From the IMG/VR virus record IMGVR_UViG_3300045996_001641, positions 1 through 43,438 of that record: a DNA stretch of 43,438 bases; one strand, written 5' to 3'. Position 1 is the stretch's first letter; each line of letters begins with the position of its first letter. The notes beneath the pieces are model-generated. The model was not told the DNA's origin and did not search any database. It was given only the letters and a program-made list of their open reading frames with translations. The position numbers were made by a program, and so were the translations under genes. The stretch comes from a virus. Below are positions 19,914 through 28,357 of this stretch, in pieces.

Positions 19914-21532
19914 CAGGAATGCTCGACGGTGGACTTGGAGCTGATGCGCCAGATCCTGGTGTCCAGACGACAGCCGGAGCCCATCGTGTTGGCGACACTC
20001 ACCCGCAGGTTGTTCGAGCTGATGGTCGCGCTGACAGCCAGACCGGAGCCCTCGGTCATCTGGATCTGGAACGTGCCGACCGTGGGCGCACTGCTGCCGC
20101 TTCTGACGACGCGGGCCATGCCGAGCACGTAAGCGCGCGTGCCGCCAGAGATCTCAGCGTCGGCTTCGATGCGGTACAGCTCCGTCGTGGATGCCGAGAT
20201 CGCTGTGTCGATGTTCGTTGACGACGCGGAGTTTGCCACCGCCTCGTTCAGCGAGCTGGCGACGAGGTTGACGCCGTCAGAGACGGTGCCGCCGGTGAAC
20301 GCCACGGCACTACCGGATAGGATCGTCGATCCGAACGCCGCTGTCGTCGAGTTGAACGTGACCTTGTTAGACCCGTTGACGTTGATGTTGACGCCAGACG
20401 TGCCGCGAACCACGGAGGTGTCGGCAGTCGTTCCGCCCACCGTAACCGTGCCACTGCCGTAGGTGAGGATGTCTCGGTCAGCGCTAAGTGTCTCGTTCAG
20501 CCCGATCAGTGACCAGGTGGCGCCTACGCGGTAGCTGCCGGTCGTGGCGACCTGGGTGCCCTGTCTCAGGATCAGGCTTTCTAGGTCGAAGTGCGTGTCG
20601 TCGAAGTATGCTATCTCCGACCCGTTCACCCGCCAGGTGTAACCGCCACTCGTGGCAACGCCGAATGCCATGCCGGCGACGGCGACCTCGCCGATCTCCA
20701 GCACATCAGGAGAACCGACACCCCACCCGAGAAGTAAGACGTCTGCGTCGCCAGCGTCGTTGCGTCCGTTCGCGTACCAGCCGGTGCTGACACGAAAATC
20801 GCCAGCGCTCGCCGGGCCTGCTCCGTGCTGGATGTCGCCGCTCAGGATCAGGCCGCAGCTCTGCAGATCCAGGTTCGTCGGAGTGAGTTCGACGATCTCG
20901 CCGTTGTTGACATACCACTTGTACGTCCCGGCCGTCTTGACTCGCTGCTCGATGCCGGCGACCAGCGTGTTGTCGCCGAACGTCAGGGTGTCGTTGGTGA
21001 CGGTGCCCCAGGAGACGAGTGGCGCGTCGGAGCCACCTGCGTTGATCTCGCCCTCGAGCAGAACGTCGCCGTGGTCGGCAGTGAGTGGAAGCGTGACTGG
21101 GCCGCCGCCTCCACCGCCGGCCTCGGCAAGCATCTCGTTGAGTTCTTCACACCAGCCGTGAGTGGCGTTGCGTTCGAGTTCTTCGTCAACGCAGAACGGC
21201 ACATGGCCGAGGTCGCTTTCGGCTCCGACGATGGCCCGGTGTGTCGCAATGCCGCCGCTACTGCCGGTGACCGTGCACTGGACGATGAACGCACGGCCAA
21301 GGCCGTCGCTCGGATCGGCTGGCATTGTGAACGACGCGGTTGCGCCAGTCGGCGATCCGGCGGGCGTGATCGTCGGCGCCGACACGCCGGACTTGCTGGT
21401 CGATGCGATAGACCAGGCAATCGTCCTGACTCCGCTGAGCGACGTGAGCGCAAGGTTGACGGTCGAGGCGAAGGCTACACTATGGGCCTGAACCGCTGTC
21501 GATCCGTTGACAGAGAAGGCGGCGCTGGGCAT
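19913..21532 (-). CDS. Large β-rich tail fibre/tailspike-like protein
   Basis: 539 residues. Ig-like N-terminal region (about 10-110: VNLALTSLSGVRTIAWSIAST, FTMPADPSDGLGRAFIVQCTVTG), a Gly run near 135-145, then repeated short units with 'GTYKWYVNNGEIVELTPTNLDLQS', 'GGYTWRVNGSEIAYFDDTHFDLES', each followed by 'ILSGDIQHG'/'LRQGTQVA'-like turns. That is a repeated fibre-shaft module. The last 120 residues form a β/Ser-Thr-rich head. No enzyme motif, so more likely a fibre than a depolymerase. Confidence 0.7.
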   Translation of the reverse strand: MPSAAFSVNGSTAVQAHSVAFASTVNLALTSLSGVRTIAWSIASTSKSGVSAPTITPAGSPTGATASFTMPADPSDGLGRAFIVQCTVTGSSGGIATHRAIVGAESDLGHVPFCVDEELERNATHGWCEELNEMLAEAGGGGGGPVTLPLTADHGDVLLEGEINAGGSDAPLVSWGTVTNDTLTFGDNTLVAGIEQRVKTAGTYKWYVNNGEIVELTPTNLDLQSCGLILSGDIQHGAGPASAGDFRVSTGWYANGRNDAGDADVLLLGWGVGSPDVLEIGEVAVAGMAFGVATSGGYTWRVNGSEIAYFDDTHFDLESLILRQGTQVATTGSYRVGATWSLIGLNETLSADRDILTYGSGTVTVGGTTADTSVVRGTSGVNINVNGSNKVTFNSTTAAFGSTILSGSAVAFTGGTVSDGVNLVASSLNEAVANSASSTNIDTAISASTTELYRIEADAEISGGTRAYVLGMARVVRSGSSAPTVGTFQIQMTEGSGLAVSATISSNNLRVSVANTMGSGCRLDTRIWRISSKSTVEHS

Positions 21533-21999
21533 TAAACGGCAGCTCCAAGCTCAACAGGGAAGATGTCGCCGGCCGGGTCTTTGGCAACGATTCCGGCCTG
21601 CTCGATCGACAGGTACATTGATAAGCCAACAGCGGGCGCAGGCACGCTCGCGTCAGAGATAGGCGATAACCGGATCACTTCGACGAGTTGCGAGATCCCG
21701 ACGCTGGTCACACTCAGGCGCAGCACGTAGGCCGTGGCACTGTCCACGATGCACTGAATTGTCCACAGCCCGCCCACGTCCGGTGTGAACGAGACTGAAG
21801 CGCCGGTCGTAGCGTCGAGCGCAGAGCGAGCTCGATTGCTCGTCGATGGCCAGCTGAGCGACCACACGTAGTCGGTGCCACTTGGGTTCGTGGTCAGAAG
21901 GATCCGCTCATTGGTCACATACCCAGCCCGCGCGTTGTCGGCAGACGTGTCACCAGCGAGCATTGTCGCCGACGCTGAATTGGCCAGTATTCCTGCCAT
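21532..21999 (-). CDS. Ig-like tail protein, 155 aa
   Basis: β-rich (RILLTTNPSGTDYVWSLSWP, TTGASVSFTPDVGGLWTIQCIVDS, AYVLRLSVTSV), the usual pattern of one bacterial Ig-like domain ('VSFTPD..G.W.iq..v.d'). It has the same type of core as the N-terminus of its neighbour at 19913. Its ATG lies almost exactly opposite the start of the HNH gene on the other strand. Confidence 0.65.
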   Translation of the reverse strand: MAGILANSASATMLAGDTSADNARAGYVTNERILLTTNPSGTDYVWSLSWPSTSNRARSALDATTGASVSFTPDVGGLWTIQCIVDSATAYVLRLSVTSVGISQLVEVIRLSPISDASVPAPAVGLSMYLSIEQAGIVAKDPAGDIFPVELGAAV

Positions 22000-22786
22000 G
22001 TGCTATGGAGTCCCTGTGATTAGGTACAATGGGAAGTCACAGAGCGTGGCTGCGTGGGCTCGTGAGCTCGGCATATCTGCTCTGTCGCTCAGGTGGCGGC
22101 TCGACAACGGGTGGAGCGTGGAACGCGCACTGTCGATTGCTCCCTCCAAACACAACAAGCGCATCGACATCACTGGCGAGCGCTTTGGTAGGCTTGTTGC
22201 GCTGAGTGCGCACTCTTACGGCAAGCAAACCAGGTGGAACTGCGTCTGTGACTGTGGAGAGAGGCGCGTTGTGCTGCTCTCGCAGCTGCGGGATGGTAAG
22301 ACGCAGTCATGCGGCTGTTTACACATTGAGCGGGTTAAGGCGGCTCGGACCCACGGAATGGCTAGCTCGCCGGAGTACACGGTGTGGCGCTCAATGCTGG
22401 ATAGGTGCAGGAACCCGAATGGGGCCACCTACGCCAGGTATGGCGGTCGCGGCATTGCTGTCTGCGCCAGGTGGCAGGGTTCCTTCGAGGCCTTCTATGC
22501 AGACATGGGTCCTCGACCATCGCCTGAGCATTCGATCGACCGCATCGACAACTCGGGCAACTACGAGCCCGGGAACTGTCGCTGGGCCACCCACACGGAA
22601 CAGGCTCTGAATAAGCGCAACAATCGCTTCATCGAGTGGAATGGGGCGCGCCTTACTGTGACCCAGTGGGCGGGAAGGATCGGCGTGTCACAGTCGGCGT
22701 TGTCTCACCGGCTGTCACGTGGCGAGGATCCGTGCGCGGCGCTTTCCGCTTTGTCCCGTTACGTTGCTAGGCGACGCGCTGCGTAA
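21998..22786 (+). CDS. HNH homing-type endonuclease flanked by duplicated helix-turn-helix modules
   Basis: 262 residues, opposite to all neighbours. Core: CVCDCG/SCGC zinc residues (82-107), HG and YTVWRSMLDRCRNPNGATYARYGGRG (127-151), then HSIDRIDNSGNYEPGNCRWATHTEQ (178-202), the signature of phage HNH homing endonucleases. Residues 10-46 and 213-250 are related to each other (NGKSQSVAAWARELGISALSLRWRL against NGARLTVTQWAGRIGVSQSALSHRL), so DNA-reading modules sit on both sides of the catalytic core. It has inserted between two tail genes without disrupting them. Confidence 0.85.
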   Translation: MCYGVPVIRYNGKSQSVAAWARELGISALSLRWRLDNGWSVERALSIAPSKHNKRIDITGERFGRLVALSAHSYGKQTRWNCVCDCGERRVVLLSQLRDGKTQSCGCLHIERVKAARTHGMASSPEYTVWRSMLDRCRNPNGATYARYGGRGIAVCARWQGSFEAFYADMGPRPSPEHSIDRIDNSGNYEPGNCRWATHTEQALNKRNNRFIEWNGARLTVTQWAGRIGVSQSALSHRLSRGEDPCAALSALSRYVARRRAA

Positions 22787-22820
22787 CTCGTGCTATTCGC
22801 GAGGATACCCATTGGTTCCC

Positions 22821-23978
22821 TTAGTTCGGAGGCGGCGCAGCCTTAAAGCCGGCCTGTGCGGAAAGGAGAGTTGCGCCGCTTGAAACGGTGGCGGCTGCGG
22901 TGGGTGACGTCGCCGCCCAGATGGCGAAGATCTGGCGAGCGACTTCGAGCATCTTCGGCAGCGCGGTCAGCACGTTGGCGGCGTCGGCACTGTCGTGAAC
23001 ACCGCTAGGTGATGCGCTCACTCGGTGCGCTTCGTACGAACGCCAGATCTCGGCTTGTGCCCAGTAGGCGTCGTCGTCACTCACGCCGTCGATGATCGGC
23101 AGGTTGGTGTTGTCGTTCACCTTGTTGGTGACGTTGTGGTAGTCGCCGGTGTCACGGCCAGCGACGGTGTTCCCGTAAGCCGCGTCGTTCAGGTAGTGGT
23201 TGCGCACCCTGGCAAGGATCTCGCTCACCGACTGTTTGAGAGCCTTCGTCGAGGCGACGCTCGCTAGCCCCGTAGGCAGAACGTTGACCGCGTCGGCGTC
23301 CTGGTGAACGGTGGAATCTGCGAGGTGGTCGTTCCACTCTCTGACGAACCCGCCCGCACTGTTGGCGAGCACGGCGCCCGGGGTTCCGAGCGCGGTAGCG
23401 ACTGCAACATCGACCAGATCGAGCGCCGCAGCCTTGACCGCAGCAGACTCGATCGCTGCAAGCTCACGGGCAGTCGCGCCGCTCTTGAACACGGCCGGCG
23501 ACGCTTCCCCATGGGTGCCACGTGTCGTCGCCCTGATCGTGTCGTTCCAGACCCAGACGACTAGGTTGACCGAGTCGATGCCGGCACGGATCGTGGATTC
23601 ACGGCGCTCGCCGATGTAGATCGTAAGCGTCGCTGCTGAGCCAACCGGCGTGCTCGTTAGGTCGCCGTCGGGATCGCCCTGGTAGCCGCCGCCGAAGTCA
23701 GAGGCGCCGCGGTCGTATTCCTGTGCTGTAAACGTGTAGACGCCGCCGATCTCGAACGTTGCCTGTTTGGTTGTAGTGGCGCCGCCCTTGCCCTCGTAGA
23801 ACAGCACGCGATTGCGCGGGTCCTTTGAGTCGTCGAGCTTAGTCCGCAGCTCGGAGCCCACTGGCGCGTTCGTGCACCAAATGCGCACGAAGTTCGAGCC
23901 GGACTCGGTCAGCGTCACCGTGAACGTGACCGGTCTGTTGGGTACCGGGTAGACCGGCACCGATGACATTGAGGGCAT
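22821..23978 (-). CDS. Tail fibre-region protein, 385 aa
   Basis: The N-terminal third is a β-sandwich (RPVTFTVTLTESGSNFVRIWC, KQATFEIGGVYTFTAQEYDRG). The middle and C-terminal thirds are helical and Ala-rich (LAAIESAAVKAAALDLVDVAVATAL, LPKMLEVARQIFAIWAATSPTAAATV). The open frame begins with an ATG next to a stretch free of genes on the minus strand. Probably a structural fibre or collar protein; no family recognised. Confidence 0.6.
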   Translation of the reverse strand: MPSMSSVPVYPVPNRPVTFTVTLTESGSNFVRIWCTNAPVGSELRTKLDDSKDPRNRVLFYEGKGGATTTKQATFEIGGVYTFTAQEYDRGASDFGGGYQGDPDGDLTSTPVGSAATLTIYIGERRESTIRAGIDSVNLVVWVWNDTIRATTRGTHGEASPAVFKSGATARELAAIESAAVKAAALDLVDVAVATALGTPGAVLANSAGGFVREWNDHLADSTVHQDADAVNVLPTGLASVASTKALKQSVSEILARVRNHYLNDAAYGNTVAGRDTGDYHNVTNKVNDNTNLPIIDGVSDDDAYWAQAEIWRSYEAHRVSASPSGVHDSADAANVLTALPKMLEVARQIFAIWAATSPTAAATVSSGATLLSAQAGFKAAPPPN

Positions 23979-24000
23979 TAGTTAGGCAGGCGGATTAGCC

Positions 24001-24028
24001 TTGCGTTGGACAGCCGACTGGCTATCCT
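24001..24028 (+). promoter_or_regulatory. Candidate promoter of the lone lipoprotein gene
   Basis: TTGCGT, 16 bp, TATCCT, ending six bases before the GTG start. A separate plus-strand promoter next to a gene turned against its operon is what a moron would need. Consensus match only. Confidence 0.4.
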
Positions 24029-24034
24029 TGGAAG

Positions 24035-24352
24035 GTGCGGAGGATTTTGCCTGCAATTGTGTTCGCTGCTTTAGGGTGTACGGTAGATCCGGGCCAGTTT
24101 TCGCCGGGCGATCTGCTCTGTCCCGCAAACGAGGTAGAGGTGCGGTCCAGCGACGCTGCTGTCACTTATCGTGTCGTCGAGGACACGAGCGACGCATTCT
24201 CGGTCGGCCCCGTAGATGGCTGCCGCAGAAGTCGGTGCTATGACGCATCTGCGGGAGAGCCAGTGGCGGTCTATGTCGACAAGGACCAGTCAACAACAGC
24301 GCACGGAAGGGTCCTGCCTAGCAATCTACCGTGCTCAGAAGGCGAGCCTTAG
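24035..24352 (+). CDS. Lipoprotein on the opposite strand (moron candidate)
   Basis: 105 residues, GTG start. MRRILPAIVFAALGC is a compact lipoprotein signal with lipobox ALGC (Cys15). The mature part (about 90 residues) has five further Cys and strand-like segments (NEVEVRSSDAAVTYRVVEDTS), so a small secreted disulphide-bonded domain. It reads against the late operon between two tail genes, has its own promoter-like sequence, and its TAG shares bases with the neighbouring gene's TAA. Envelope location fits superinfection exclusion or host modification; function is not shown. Confidence 0.7.
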   Translation: MRRILPAIVFAALGCTVDPGQFSPGDLLCPANEVEVRSSDAAVTYRVVEDTSDAFSVGPVDGCRRSRCYDASAGEPVAVYVDKDQSTTAHGRVLPSNLPCSEGEP

Positions 24353-25080
24353 GGGGCGATCTCCGTGACGGTGCAGGTTACCGTAAGCCCATGCAGCTGG
24401 AAGAAGTCAAGCGCGTTGGCGCCGCCTTCTGACTGAACCTCTGCGAAGTACATTCGCGCGCCATTCACTACCTCGCTAACGCCAGTCAGCGCGATTGTGT
24501 GAACCGCTTGGTACGCCGTCGTGTTGGCGGACGTGTCGGTTTGCTGCGCAACGTCGGTAACAACGTCCGTGCCATGGGCGCGGTAGCTAAGCTTTACACG
24601 CGGCATGGTCCCAGGAAGCCCCACGTGCCCACCCTTGCCCTGAACGTATGCGGTGACGCCAGTGATTGTTCCTAGGTACGGCAGGTTGTCCAGGTTGAGG
24701 TATAGCTGATAGGTAGTCGCATTGTTGTTGGTGCGATAACCGGGGATTGACTGAGGAATCCACTCGCTATCGCCTGCGGCCGCAATAAGCGACTGCGTAT
24801 ACGCGTAGCTGCGTGATCCGAGCTTCGGCAGGTTGCTCGTGCCGGTCCACGTGACGTTGCCAGTGAAGTTGACCGCGGCTGTGAAGTCCGCCTGGCCCGT
24901 GACGTCGATATCACCGAGGCCGTTGGCGCCGGTGATGTTGATCGCTGCACTGGGCGTGTAGGTGCCGCCCGCGTTACCGTCGACAGCGCGTGACTGGTTA
25001 AGGTCAATCGTGTTCGCCTGCGTAGACGTGAACCGCTCGCCCGTTGACCAGCCTGCGGGTTTTGCCCTGGAAAAAGTCAT
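24349..25080 (-). CDS. Tail protein, 243 aa
   Basis: The N-terminus (MTFSRAKPAGWSTGERFTSTQANTIDLNQSRAVDG) is a familiar start for phage tail proteins of this gene order. A Gly/Thr/Asn-rich strand region (NITGANGLGDIDVTGQADF) and a β-sandwich end (YQLYLNLDNLPYLGTITGVTAYVQG ... LHGLTVTCTVTEIAP) follow. Likely a fibre or fibre-attachment protein. It follows the YmfQ-like gene by six bases. Confidence 0.65.
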   Translation of the reverse strand: MTFSRAKPAGWSTGERFTSTQANTIDLNQSRAVDGNAGGTYTPSAAINITGANGLGDIDVTGQADFTAAVNFTGNVTWTGTSNLPKLGSRSYAYTQSLIAAAGDSEWIPQSIPGYRTNNNATTYQLYLNLDNLPYLGTITGVTAYVQGKGGHVGLPGTMPRVKLSYRAHGTDVVTDVAQQTDTSANTTAYQAVHTIALTGVSEVVNGARMYFAEVQSEGGANALDFFQLHGLTVTCTVTEIAP

Positions 25081-25086
25081 TTTGAA

Positions 25087-25857
25087 TTACGAAGGCGTAA
25101 GCCCTGTGTAATCGAGCGGGTCGATATCGAGATCGAACCCACCCGGCTCGGAAAGTGTGAACGTGCAATAGGCTGGCAATATGCGATCGAGCAGCTGCAC
25201 GCCCTGCACGTTGATGAGTTGCGTGTACTCGCCGAGCGTCATGCCTGGCGGCTGCTGAACCTGAACCCAGAGGTGGCTACGTTCGCTGGACCAGGCTCCC
25301 CCACCGAGGTCTGTCAACGGATCACCCGGATTTACCCCAGGCCAGAACGTCTGTGTCGGTGGGTTCGCTAGGTCTGTGCCCTCCGTGAAGCTCGCGTCGA
25401 CATAAACGTCGCCAAGCAGATCCTGGAGCGCGGTCCGGATCGTGGCCAGGTTCAGTTCCGCGCTGGCCTTGAAGTGTGCGGCGCATCGCTGCCTGAGTTG
25501 CCACTTCTGATCGGTGGGGCTCGACGGGACCGCCAGCACCTTGACCCAGTACGGCAGCCCCTCGTCAGACGTAGCCGGTTGCTGCGCGTTGCAAGCGAAC
25601 TTCTCCGGCGCGCGAAAGCAGCGATAGGCCAGGACGCGTGCGGCCGCCAGGTTCTCACAGTGGACGAGCGTGCCGCCGAGTTGCTTTGAATAGGCAGACC
25701 CGCGGAGGTTGCGCAGCTCGCAGTAGACGAACCACGCGTAGGGCGCCGAGCCCTCGGTATCGCTTGCGCGCTTGTCCAGAGCCCCGCCGTAATCGCCGAT
25801 CGCAGCAGCGCGGCTCCATGCCGGTTTGCCGGCTGGTGTCATTGACCCGTTCGCCAT
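25087..25857 (-). CDS. Baseplate protein, YmfQ/Mu gp48-like
   Basis: 256 residues. It comes after the baseplate J gene (with two small genes between), where Mu-type phages carry gp48. The C-terminal half (ELNLATIRTALQDLLGDVYVDAS ... LLDRILPAYCTFTLSEPGGFDLDIDPLDYTGL) has the YmfQ-like plan of a strand/helix block and a short conserved β tail. The N-terminus (AGKPAWSRAAAIGDYGGALDKR) resembles that of the protein at 26310, which is unusual. It would help attach fibres to the baseplate wedge. Confidence 0.6.
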   Translation of the reverse strand: MANGSMTPAGKPAWSRAAAIGDYGGALDKRASDTEGSAPYAWFVYCELRNLRGSAYSKQLGGTLVHCENLAAARVLAYRCFRAPEKFACNAQQPATSDEGLPYWVKVLAVPSSPTDQKWQLRQRCAAHFKASAELNLATIRTALQDLLGDVYVDASFTEGTDLANPPTQTFWPGVNPGDPLTDLGGGAWSSERSHLWVQVQQPPGMTLGEYTQLINVQGVQLLDRILPAYCTFTLSEPGGFDLDIDPLDYTGLTPS

Positions 25858-25860
25858 CGT

Positions 25861-26313
25861 TCACCAAACCGAGACACTGATGGCGCGGTCTGCAAGCAGG
25901 CCGCCAACGGTTCGCAGTCGAACCTGGATCCCGCTGGCGATGATGGTGACCACTACCGCGGCCTGATTCGCGCCGCCGATGCCGTTGTCATGGGCGTTCG
26001 CGATGACATGGCGGATCTTAAACGGCTGCTGAATGCCGTAGTCGTCTTCGAGCGATGGCGACGGCCACGTGAACGAGTAGATGCCGCTTCCGTCGACAGA
26101 GATCTCCGGCGCGTGCTCGAAGCCGGAGCCATTCATCCCGTAGTAACTGATGTATTCGAAGTTGGGGGCGATGCAGCTCCACGCGGCAAGTGGTGCCACA
26201 CGCGATGCTGCAACTAGGTCAGCGCAGAAGCGCGCGTGCTGCTCAGGCGCCCAGCCTTCGGTTGCGCTTCCGCCCAGACGGATCGGCGCCGGAGAGAATC
26301 CGCCCCAGGTCAC
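25861..26313 (-). CDS. Paralogue A of a tandem pair, tail region, 150 aa
   Basis: Shares plan and end with its upstream neighbour: a middle strand region (PNFEYISYYGMNGSGFEHAPEISVDGSGIYSFTWPS) and a final QVRLRTVGGLLADRAISVSVW, which aligns with TVRVRVYSDTGAAVSDPRFTLAVW next door. The chain is shorter and its N-terminus differs. Tandem duplicates near baseplate/fibre genes suggest adapter proteins. Function unknown. Confidence 0.6.
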   Translation of the reverse strand: MTWGGFSPAPIRLGGSATEGWAPEQHARFCADLVAASRVAPLAAWSCIAPNFEYISYYGMNGSGFEHAPEISVDGSGIYSFTWPSPSLEDDYGIQQPFKIRHVIANAHDNGIGGANQAAVVVTIIASGIQVRLRTVGGLLADRAISVSVW

Positions 26314-26849
26314 CAGACCGCCAGTGTGAAGCGAGGGTCTGAGACAGCTGCACCAGTGTCGCTATAGACGCGTACACGCACCGTCTGCCCAGAGATCACA
26401 ACCGGTGCGACGCGATGGGCGGTGGCCATGACGGTCGTCACCGCCTGCGTGGGGGCGAACGGGCCAGCCGTAGCGTACTCATCGTCGTAGCTCGCATCGA
26501 AAGTGACCGTAACGTCGCCGTTCCCGTTGCGGGCGACGGAGGGGTAGCCAGCAGGCGGACTGTCTCCCGCGTAGCTCGTCGATGGCACACCGGTCATCAT
26601 ATTGATGAACTCGACAGTCGGCGCAGCCGGAGACGAGTCGTTGCAGAGCATCGTCATCACGCACATCGGCAGCGTGCGCACGACCGCTGCGAGGTCGGCG
26701 GCAGCACGGCAAAGGTTCTCCGCGCCTACGTCCGTCTGGGCGTTTATGCACCCAGAATTCATGAAGTTCTGCTTGTTAAGGTTGCCGCCGTATTGCTCGT
26801 GGCTCGCAGTACGAGTCCAGGCTGGCAACCCCTCAGGTATGATCGGCAT
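26310..26849 (-). CDS. Paralogue B of the tandem pair, tail region, 179 aa
   Basis: The N-terminus LPAWTRTASHEQYGGNLNKQ is like that of the YmfQ-like protein at 25087, while the rest is like paralogue A (NGNGDVTVTFDASYDDEYATAGPF; ending FTLAVW). It looks like a mosaic. The start overlaps the baseplate J stop. β-rich with two Cys pairs (LCRAAADLAAVVRTLPMCVM). It is probably a baseplate-associated accessory. Confidence 0.6.
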   Translation of the reverse strand: MPIIPEGLPAWTRTASHEQYGGNLNKQNFMNSGCINAQTDVGAENLCRAAADLAAVVRTLPMCVMTMLCNDSSPAAPTVEFINMMTGVPSTSYAGDSPPAGYPSVARNGNGDVTVTFDASYDDEYATAGPFAPTQAVTTVMATAHRVAPVVISGQTVRVRVYSDTGAAVSDPRFTLAVW

Positions 26850-28357
26850 CAGATCGGGTAGAAGGCTAGATTTTGAGGAACAAGCACGTTCGGCGGATCA
26901 TCGACACCGCTCGGGATGGTCGGCGTCGTCAGGCTCTGATGCGAGAACTCGAAGTCAGTGATCTCCGGGTTGTCTCGACTCAGGCGAGTGAGCGCGGCGT
27001 TGGTGACGCCAGCTGGGTCTTCGCTCGTGGTGAACGGGTGTCGCTTCGATCGCGGCAACCGGTTCGCGTCGGCGGTCATCTCTCCGGGGCCGAGTTCCTG
27101 GAACAGCGCCACCCAGGTCTCGGCGTACCTCACCAGGTTCTGTGCGTTGGGCGAGATGAAGTCGCCGACAGTTGGGCCGATGCCGTTCTTGCCGACAAGC
27201 GGTCGGTCGAGGGTGAGCACCCAGGCGCCGGCCGTGCCGCTGTGGTCGGTAACGAGCGCGGGATAGAAGGTCCGGTCGTTGCGACTGAACCACGCTACCT
27301 GAGTCTGTCCGTCCACCGGCTCTGTCGCGGTATCAGCGGTGACGGTGATCTCGTCGTTCGTCGAGTTGACGGCGCTGATCGTCACGCGTCCGTTGTCTGC
27401 TGGCTCGAGCTGCGGCCATGGATCCGGGTCCGTCCAGCCCTGCCCGTTGCCGCCCGCGAGTGACGATTCGGGGATCTCAAGCAGCACTGCAAAGTCAGCC
27501 GCTTCATCGATGGCGGCGCGAACCGAAGTCTCGATGCCGGTGTTGGCGTCGGCCTGCAGCGAGTTGCGGATCGCCTGTAAGAGCGCGTCCGATGGCGCAC
27601 GCGAGAAGTCGTTGTTGTCCGGATCGAACTCGCGAACCGGAACGATCAGCTGCGAGCTCGGGCCACCGAGGGCAGGGTAGATGTAGCAGTCCTGGACGAA
27701 GCCGAACTCAGCCAGCACCTTGTCGCGCAGGTAGGCCCAGTTGCCCGCCGCGGGCTTGTTCCTGAGGACGTTGAGAATGCGGTCGCGCTTGCGCTCGTCA
27801 TCCTCGGCATTTGTGCCGCCGGTTAGCGGGAACTCTGCAGAGACTTCGGCCTCGGATTCGACGTTGGTTGGCGGCGAAACGAACGTGACGGTCTCGCCGG
27901 CTGCGAGGTTCGTGTCGGTGCCGGTGTCGATCGCCGCAACGTCGATCTCTTGGCCATCGACCGGGTTGATCGTCGTGCTGATCGTCTGGATCCGCTTGCC
28001 GTTCGGGAGCGTCAGCTGTTGACCGCTGCCGATCGTGGTCGAACCAAGGACCGTGACCCTGATCTTGCCGCTCGCGCCGGTGGGCTCGACGATGTCTAGG
28101 CCGTAGCCTTCACGCAGCCGATCGAGAGCCGCGCCCGTCGCGGTAAGGACGTTGGCATCGTCAGCGTGTATCGACTCGTTCGTGATCCCGATCAGCGAGA
28201 TCTGAGCGATGCCTTCGCCGATGATGTAAGCGTCGGTGCCGGGGCCAACGGGCGCAACCAGGCCAGCGTCAGAGGCAGCAAGCTGGTAGTCGGTGAGGAA
28301 CTGATTGCGCAGCTCCGCCGATCCGCTCGGCGTGGTGATGACAGCTACTTCAGCCAC
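26849..28357 (-). CDS. Baseplate J-like wedge protein (Mu gp47 family)
   Basis: 502 residues. Motifs of the J family appear in order: a helical start, GAALDRLREGYGLDIVEPTGASGKIRVTVLG, the insertion of β structure with TIGSGQQLTLPNGKRIQT, then TGGTNAEDDERKRDRILNVLRNKPAAGNWAYLRDKVLAEFGFVQDCYIYPALGG, the best-conserved segment of the family. It forms baseplate wedges that trigger sheath contraction. The start overlaps the upstream gp25-like gene's end by a few bases. Confidence 0.85.
   Translation of the reverse strand: MAEVAVITTPSGSAELRNQFLTDYQLAASDAGLVAPVGPGTDAYIIGEGIAQISLIGITNESIHADDANVLTATGAALDRLREGYGLDIVEPTGASGKIRVTVLGSTTIGSGQQLTLPNGKRIQTISTTINPVDGQEIDVAAIDTGTDTNLAAGETVTFVSPPTNVESEAEVSAEFPLTGGTNAEDDERKRDRILNVLRNKPAAGNWAYLRDKVLAEFGFVQDCYIYPALGGPSSQLIVPVREFDPDNNDFSRAPSDALLQAIRNSLQADANTGIETSVRAAIDEAADFAVLLEIPESSLAGGNGQGWTDPDPWPQLEPADNGRVTISAVNSTNDEITVTADTATEPVDGQTQVAWFSRNDRTFYPALVTDHSGTAGAWVLTLDRPLVGKNGIGPTVGDFISPNAQNLVRYAETWVALFQELGPGEMTADANRLPRSKRHPFTTSEDPAGVTNAALTRLSRDNPEITDFEFSHQSLTTPTIPSGVDDPPNVLVPQNLAFYPI

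Noticed and set aside
20825-21535. Plus-strand open frame (236 codons) over the tail fibre gene
   Set aside because: Shadow of the minus-strand β-rich protein; Arg/Gly/Ala-rich with no domain pattern and no fit to neighbouring gene overlaps.
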